A stretch of DNA of 26,009 nucleotides from assembly GCA_022795575.1 (NCBI GenBank), contig JAAWGY010000005.1, forward strand, positions 1-26,009, in the 5' to 3' direction. Shown one piece after another: positions 22,519 through 26,009 of this stretch; position 1 is the stretch's first letter, and each line of letters opens with the position of its first letter. Both the position numbers and the translations under genes were made by a program. Source of the DNA: Angelakisella sp. (lineage in GTDB: Bacteria; Bacillota; Clostridia; Oscillospirales; Ruminococcaceae). The notes beneath the pieces are model-generated. The model ran no database searches. It was not told the origin of the DNA and saw nothing but the letters and a program-made list of their open reading frames with translations.

Positions 22519-23598
22519 ATGAGCTGCAACCGTCTGAACGCCCTGATTTCCATGCTGCCGGAGGAGGTGGACGGCGCCATCATCACCTCCACGGTAAACC
22601 GCCACTACCTCACCGGCCTGCGCTCCAGCGCCGGGGTGGTGCTGGTGACGCGGCAGCAGTGCTACGCCCTGCTGGACTTCCGGTATATCGAGGTGGCCCG
22701 CAGGACCATCCAGAACTGTGAGGTCATCCTCCAGGAAAAGTTGGATGAACAGCTGCCGGAGCTGGTGAAGAAGCACGGCCTCCGCCGCCTGGCCCTGGAG
22801 ACCACCTACCAGACCATCGGGGAGATGAACCGCTACCAGAAGCTGCTGCCGGAGGTGGAGCTGCTTACCGATGACCGGATGGACAAGGCCATCCTCCGGC
22901 TGCGCAGCATCAAGGACCAGGAGGAGCTGGGCCACATCCGGGACGCCCAGGCCATCACCGACAAGGCCTTTGGCGAGATGCTGGGCGTCATCAAGGCCGG
23001 CATGACCGAGCGCCAGGTGGCGGCGGAGCTGGAGTACCGGATGAAGAAAAACGGGGCGGACGACCTGGCCTTTCACACCATCTGCGTGGCCGGGCCCAAC
23101 TCCAGCCTGCCCCACGGGGTGCCGGGGGACCGGCCCATCCAGGAGGGGGACTTCCTCACCATGGACTTCGGCGCCGCCTCGGCGGGGTACTGCTCCGACA
23201 TGACCCGCACCGTGGCCATCGGCCGCGTCACCGAGGAGATGGAGCAGGTGTACCAGCTGGTGCTAAAGGCGCAGCTGGCCTCCATCGCCAAAATCGCCCC
23301 CGGCGTCCCTTGCTTCGATGTGGACGCCGCCTCCCGGGACCTCATCTATGGGGCGGGGTATGAGGGCTGCTTCGGCCACGGCACCGGCCACTCCCTGGGG
23401 CTGGAGATCCACGAGGAGCCCCGGTTTTCCACCACTGCCAAAAAGGACGTGGTGTGCCAGCCCGGCATCGTTATGTCGGTGGAGCCGGGCGTCTACCTCC
23501 CCGGACGGTTTGGCTGCCGCATCGAGGACATCGTTCTTGTCACCGAGGACGGCTGTGAGGTGCTGACCCACAGCCCCAAGGAGCTGATCGTTCTGTAG
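22519..23598 (+). CDS. M24-family aminopeptidase (Xaa-Pro type)
   Basis: This 359-residue creatinase/prolidase-like metallopeptidase probably removes an N-terminal residue before proline. The pita-bread domain keeps all five metal ligands: Asp216 (MDFGA), Asp227 (CSDMTRT), His291 (GHGTGHSLG), Glu322 (VEPGVY) and Glu336 (RIEDIV). His199 in SLPHG is also typical. The N-terminal creatinase-like domain spans about 1-130. ATG 22519 is chosen over 22453 because AAGGAG stands upstream and the earlier start lies deep within the previous gene. In many Firmicutes efp follows this gene; here a flavodoxin-like gene does. Confidence 0.92.
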   Translation: MSCNRLNALISMLPEEVDGAIITSTVNRHYLTGLRSSAGVVLVTRQQCYALLDFRYIEVARRTIQNCEVILQEKLDEQLPELVKKHGLRRLALETTYQTIGEMNRYQKLLPEVELLTDDRMDKAILRLRSIKDQEELGHIRDAQAITDKAFGEMLGVIKAGMTERQVAAELEYRMKKNGADDLAFHTICVAGPNSSLPHGVPGDRPIQEGDFLTMDFGAASAGYCSDMTRTVAIGRVTEEMEQVYQLVLKAQLASIAKIAPGVPCFDVDAASRDLIYGAGYEGCFGHGTGHSLGLEIHEEPRFSTTAKKDVVCQPGIVMSVEPGVYLPGRFGCRIEDIVLVTEDGCEVLTHSPKELIVL

Positions 23599-23619
23599 CC
23601 GCGTTCATCGGAAGGGTGT

Positions 23620-23661
23620 CCCCTTGCCCTCTTTGGGGCGGGGGCGCTCTTCTGTTCTTTT
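23620..23661 (+). terminator. Possible terminator after the M24 peptidase
   Basis: An imperfect hairpin, CCCC-tt-GCCC (23620-23629) against GGGC-GGGG (23636-23643), is followed by the T-rich stretch CTCTTCTGTTCTTTT. The bulge and interrupted T-run make it uncertain. Confidence 0.35.
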
Positions 23662-23679
23662 ACGGAAGGGAGTGTTTTT

Positions 23680-24135
23680 ATGAAGTCTGTCATCATCTAC
23701 GCCTCCCCCCACCACGGCAACACCCAAAGGGTGGTGGAGCGGATGGCCAAGAGGATTGGCGCCCGCACCGTGGATATCCTGAAGGAGGGGCCTCCGGATA
23801 TCTCGGGGTACAAGCTCATCGGGTTGGCCTCCGGGGCCTACTTCGGCACCCTCCACGAGGCCATCGCCGCCTTTGCCGGGGAGGCGGCCTTTACCCCCGA
23901 CCACAGGGTTTTTCTGGCGGCTACCTGCGGGGCGGGCTACAAGGATCACACCTACCGGGTTCGCAAGCTCCTGGAGGAACGGGGTGTCGCCTGCCTGGGC
24001 CGGTACCAGTGCCGGGGGTACGACACCTACGGCATCTTCGGCAAAATCGGCGGCATCGCCAAGGGCCACCCCAACGAGCACGACCTGCAAATGGCGGAGC
24101 AGTTTGTCCAGCGGATGGCGAAGGAGGCAAAATAA
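23680..24135 (+). CDS. Flavodoxin-family protein
   Basis: This 151-residue protein starts MKSVIIYASPHHGNTQRVVERMAKRI, with the phosphate-binding loop position of flavodoxins (SPHHGNTQRV). Further flavodoxin-like segments follow: YKLIGLASGAYFGTLH, VFLAATCGAGYK and the C-terminal GRYQCRGYDTYGIFGKIGGIAKGHPNEHDL. It is likely an FMN-binding electron carrier or small flavin reductase; the partner is unknown. GGAAGGGAG precedes ATG 23680. It is separated from the peptidase by an 81-bp gap with a possible terminator, and is 16 bp from the next gene. Confidence 0.85.
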   Translation: MKSVIIYASPHHGNTQRVVERMAKRIGARTVDILKEGPPDISGYKLIGLASGAYFGTLHEAIAAFAGEAAFTPDHRVFLAATCGAGYKDHTYRVRKLLEERGVACLGRYQCRGYDTYGIFGKIGGIAKGHPNEHDLQMAEQFVQRMAKEAK

Positions 24136-24151
24136 AAAGGGGGGGTTCCCA

Positions 24152-24970
24152 TTGCCGGTGCAACGGATGAAAGCGATAGAGAAGGAGCTAAAAAGAATTC
24201 AGAACGCGGAAAACCGCATGAGAACCCGCGCCGAAAAGAGTACAACGCCGGCATGGAAAAGAGAAATTGAGCAGAAGGTACCCGAAAAGGTCTTGGACGG
24301 ATTGCAGAAAGCATTTGCAAAGGCGTTTTCCCTGATTTTTGAAAAAGGCGCGGGAATCATCGAGAAAAGCTACCACAAGGAAACGCTGGAAAAGGAGTTC
24401 CTGATCCGGGATTACGCGATTGGGCTGACAGGCGGGAAGAAGGAGCTCCGCCAAGTCAGGACGGCTGCCGCGGCAAAGCGGACCGCGGCAGCGCTGGGAA
24501 CAGCCGTTGAAGGGATCGGGCTTGGTGCACTGGGCATTGGGGTACCCGATATTGCCCTTTGGCTGGGCGTCCTCCTGCGGGGGATCTACGAGACGGCGTT
24601 GATGTACGGATATGACTATCGCTCGGCAGCAGAAAAGCGCTTTATCCTGAAGATTATGGAGGCATCCATGCAGAGGGGCGCGGCTTGGGTTTCCCTCAAC
24701 CAGGAGGTGGATGCCTGCCTCTGCCGGGAAGAAGGTGAAAGCCCAACCGGGGAAGCGCTGAATGCACAGATTGAAAAAACCGCCCTGGCCTTTGCAACCG
24801 ATATGCTGGTGATGAAATTTATCCAGGGCATTCCCATTGTGGGGATCGTTGGCGGGGCGGCAAATCCGGTATTTTATCAAAAGGTGATGGGGTATGCCCA
24901 GCTGAAATACCGGAAACGATATCTGCTGTCCAAAATGCAGCGCCAACCGCCGCCCCCTTCTCTTGGCTGA
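24152..24970 (+). CDS. EcsC-family protein
   Basis: The 272-residue product matches the EcsC family (named after the third gene of the Bacillus ecs operon; function unclear). Supporting stretches are AKRTAAALGTAVEGIG, the hydrophobic IGVPDIALWLGVLLRGIYETALMYGYD, and a second hydrophobic stretch VMKFIQGIPIVGIVGG. The start is probably TTG 24152, 6 nt after the AAGGGGGGG run. The in-frame ATG 24167 would give 267 residues but lacks a nearby ribosome binding site. The N-terminal 60 residues are highly charged. Base composition is slightly more AT-rich than in the neighbouring housekeeping genes. Membrane association is possible but not certain. Confidence 0.75.
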   Translation: MPVQRMKAIEKELKRIQNAENRMRTRAEKSTTPAWKREIEQKVPEKVLDGLQKAFAKAFSLIFEKGAGIIEKSYHKETLEKEFLIRDYAIGLTGGKKELRQVRTAAAAKRTAAALGTAVEGIGLGALGIGVPDIALWLGVLLRGIYETALMYGYDYRSAAEKRFILKIMEASMQRGAAWVSLNQEVDACLCREEGESPTGEALNAQIEKTALAFATDMLVMKFIQGIPIVGIVGGAANPVFYQKVMGYAQLKYRKRYLLSKMQRQPPPPSLG

Positions 24971-25026
24971 AACAACAGGGGGCTGCCCGGCGGGTGGCGG
25001 AAGCGGCAAAGTGGGGGGAAAGCGTG

Positions 25027-25479
25027 ATGGGACATCAAATTCAGGCCGTCATCGGACAGGCGGAGGCTGTGGCGGCGCTGGCCGTGGACTGGCCCCGGGC
25101 GGAGGTGGTTCCGCTGCCCCAGGGGTTTGCCATGGTCTTTCTGACAGCCGGGCTGTGGGACGCTGTGGAGGAGGCCTTCCCGGGGCCGGCGGAGCCGGAC
25201 GTTTCTTTTCTGCTCTGCTGGTCGGGGGCGGTGCGCCGGTGGCTGGAGGGCTATTCCTGCTGCCGGCCCCTGGCCTACATCGAAACCGATTATTTCGGCG
25301 GCTGCGGCACCCAGGCGGGGGTGCTGGTGGAGAAGGGCCGGGTGGCCGTCCCGCCGGTGGAGGGAGCGGGGACCATCGACCGGCTGCTGGCGGCGCTGGG
25401 GGTCCGCTGCCTGCCGGGCAAGGACGAGTTCGACAGTCTGGGGCTGGGGAGCTTCCGCCATATGCCGGATATGGAGTAG
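25027..25479 (+). CDS. Unrecognised 150-residue protein
   Basis: I do not recognise the family. ATG 25027 is preferred, 6-7 nt after a G-rich GGGGGGAA site; GTG 25024 and GTG 24994 are in-frame alternatives. The protein looks soluble and mildly acidic, with no signal peptide or membrane segment. The C-terminal half looks like a conserved core: AYIETDYFGGCGTQAGVLVEKG, then a spaced DRLLAALGVRC and PGKDEFDSLGLGSFRHMPD. The Phe-Gly-Gly and Asp-Glu-Phe-Asp-x-Leu-Gly-Leu patterns suggest a defined small domain. Codon use is GC-rich like the host genes. It lies between the EcsC gene and the miaB promoter, and no enzymatic motif is evident. Confidence 0.75.
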   Translation: MGHQIQAVIGQAEAVAALAVDWPRAEVVPLPQGFAMVFLTAGLWDAVEEAFPGPAEPDVSFLLCWSGAVRRWLEGYSCCRPLAYIETDYFGGCGTQAGVLVEKGRVAVPPVEGAGTIDRLLAALGVRCLPGKDEFDSLGLGSFRHMPDME

Positions 25480-25502
25480 CCAAAAACAGGCGGCGGTTTT
25501 GG

Positions 25503-25531
25503 TTGAAACGACAAGGGAAAAGTGGTATAAT
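25503..25531 (+). promoter_or_regulatory. Sigma-A promoter of miaB
   Basis: TTGAAA (25503-25508) and TATAAT (25526-25531) are spaced by 17 bp. Transcription would start near 25538, a few bases before the inverted-repeat element at 25541. Confidence 0.75.
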
Positions 25532-25540
25532 AGTTCGGCA

Positions 25541-25707
25541 TAAGAGCCTATTCAAGATCTCCCGGTGTGCCGAATGGACGGGTAGTTTTTCGTCCTGCAA
25601 GGCAAAAAATCGCAGAAATACTTGCTGTATTACAAGATTTTTTAACGCAGCAGGGCGGAAAAATACCCGTTCAGGCGGCGTGCAGGGAGAGCTTGAATAG
25701 GCTCTTA
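25541..25707. repeat. 167-bp MITE-like inverted-repeat element, copy F
   Basis: Terminal inverted repeats of 23 bp (25541-25563 and 25685-25707) match at 22 of 23 positions; the outer part reads TAAGAGCCTATTCAAG. Both ends carry TA, which fits TA-target insertion. The arms continue as an imperfect palindrome (ACGGGTAGTTTTTCGTCCTG against ACGGGTATTTTTCCGCCCTG when reversed), so the element can fold into one long hairpin. The interior matches copy A. No coding capacity. It separates the miaB promoter from its start codon. Confidence 0.85.
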
Positions 25708-25741
25708 GACCCAAACAATCTCATATCCCGGAGGACTGAAT

Positions 25742-25918
25742 TTGCCAATTAAACAGGATCGCATTTTGGATTACACCCAGACCGCCGGCCGGCGGCAGTA
25801 TACCCGCCTCATCCGGGAGCATCTCTCCCAACGGTACGCCACCCCGCCCCTGGCCCTGGTGCACAGCTTCGGCTGCCAGCAGAACGCCGCCGACGGGGAA
25901 AAGCTCCGGGCTGCTTAA
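25742..25918 (+). pseudogene. miaB: 5' fragment of miaB (tRNA methylthiotransferase)
   Basis: TTG 25742 follows CCGGAGGA at a good distance. The reading gives (M)PIKQDRILDYTQTAGRRQYT..LALVHSFGCQQNAADGEKLR, the N-terminus of MiaB, which adds the methylthio group to i6A37 in tRNA. The first conserved cysteine (FGCQQN, UPF0004 domain) is present. Then the frame ends at TAA 25916-25918 after 58 codons, where intact MiaB proteins are about 440 residues or more. The downstream DNA no longer resembles miaB but a GNAT acetyltransferase. The fragment cannot be functional unless the window end is misassembled. Confidence 0.75.
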
Positions 25919-26009
25919 ATCACATGGGTACAGTCGGGTTTCTCTTTCTGTTCAAAAAGCCAATTATGCGGCAAAGATGTATTTAAAGATTGGTTTTGAG
26001 ATTGTAAAG
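25911..26009 (+). pseudogene. C-terminal part of a GNAT acetyltransferase (runs off the window)
   Basis: A frame different from miaB reads LLKSHGYSRVSLSVQKANYA, then AKMYLKIGFEIVK to the window edge. The N..A..MY.K.GF pattern is the typical C-terminal beta-strand/helix of GNAT N-acetyltransferases. No start codon or N-terminal acetyl-CoA-binding part exists on this side, so it is a fragment fused at about 25905-25916. The DNA is much more AT-rich than the miaB part, showing a different origin. It may continue beyond the window. Confidence 0.6.

Noticed and set aside
25480..25502. CCAAAA/TTTTGG hairpin as terminator of the unrecognised gene
   Set aside because: Only 6 weak base pairs, no T-run, and it runs up to the miaB -35 box.
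1..26009. CRISPR array, tRNA or rRNA genes, or a defence/toxin system
   Set aside because: No regularly spaced direct repeats, no cloverleaf or rRNA sequence, and no recognisable defence proteins; the repeats seen are inverted and dispersed.

Overview
This is a GC-rich window in which every supported gene lies on the + strand. The content points to a member of the Clostridia, probably an Oscillospirales-type gut Firmicute. The signs are strong GGAGG-like ribosome binding sites, frequent GTG and TTG starts, sigma-A promoters of the TTGACA-17-TATAAT kind, Firmicute-type genes (yqeG, yqeK, rsfS, trmFO, an L20-type infC leader) and the order dprA-topA-trmFO and plsX-rnc-radical SAM-smc-ftsY-rdgB. 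The lineage is inferred from gene content and order only.

Layout. 1-1675: a palindromic repeat remnant, a consensus promoter, an attenuator-like leader, then infC-rpmI-rplT closed by a terminator. 1711-3735: an rRNA/tRNA 2'-O-methyltransferase (TrmH/SpoU) and dprA. 3923-8458: topA, trmFO and plsX, tightly coupled. 8464-8549: an 86-bp palindromic repeat where acpP often sits in relatives. 8615-15447: rnc, an Elp3-like radical SAM gene, smc, ftsY and rdgB, mostly overlapping. 15448-16289: a foreign-looking DUF1349 gene framed by decayed copies of the same repeat. 16331-20664: yhbY, a nadD-yqeK gene fusion, rsfS and leuS. 20764-21092: an independent rpsU unit with its own promoter and terminator. 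21114-25479: a YqeG-type HAD phosphatase, an endonuclease IV-like TIM barrel, an M24 peptidase, a flavodoxin-like protein, an EcsC-family protein and an unrecognised protein. 25503-26009: a promoter, a 167-bp inverted-repeat element in the leader, and a miaB gene cut off after 58 codons and joined to the tail of a GNAT acetyltransferase.

Most genes are housekeeping: translation (infC, rpmI, rplT, rpsU, leuS, rsfS, yhbY, trmFO), DNA topology and segregation (topA, smc), DNA uptake (dprA), RNA processing (rnc), protein targeting (ftsY), phospholipid and NAD synthesis (plsX, nadD) and nucleotide-pool cleaning (rdgB).

I do not see a complete new defence or biosynthetic system. The most unusual layer is a family of MITE-like palindromic repeats (six copies or remnants). 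One lies just upstream of rnc in the mRNA, several frame and extend the DUF1349 gene, and one sits in the miaB leader. Other notable points are the nadD-yqeK fusion, three promoter-like sites embedded in coding sequence, and the broken miaB/GNAT junction at the right edge.
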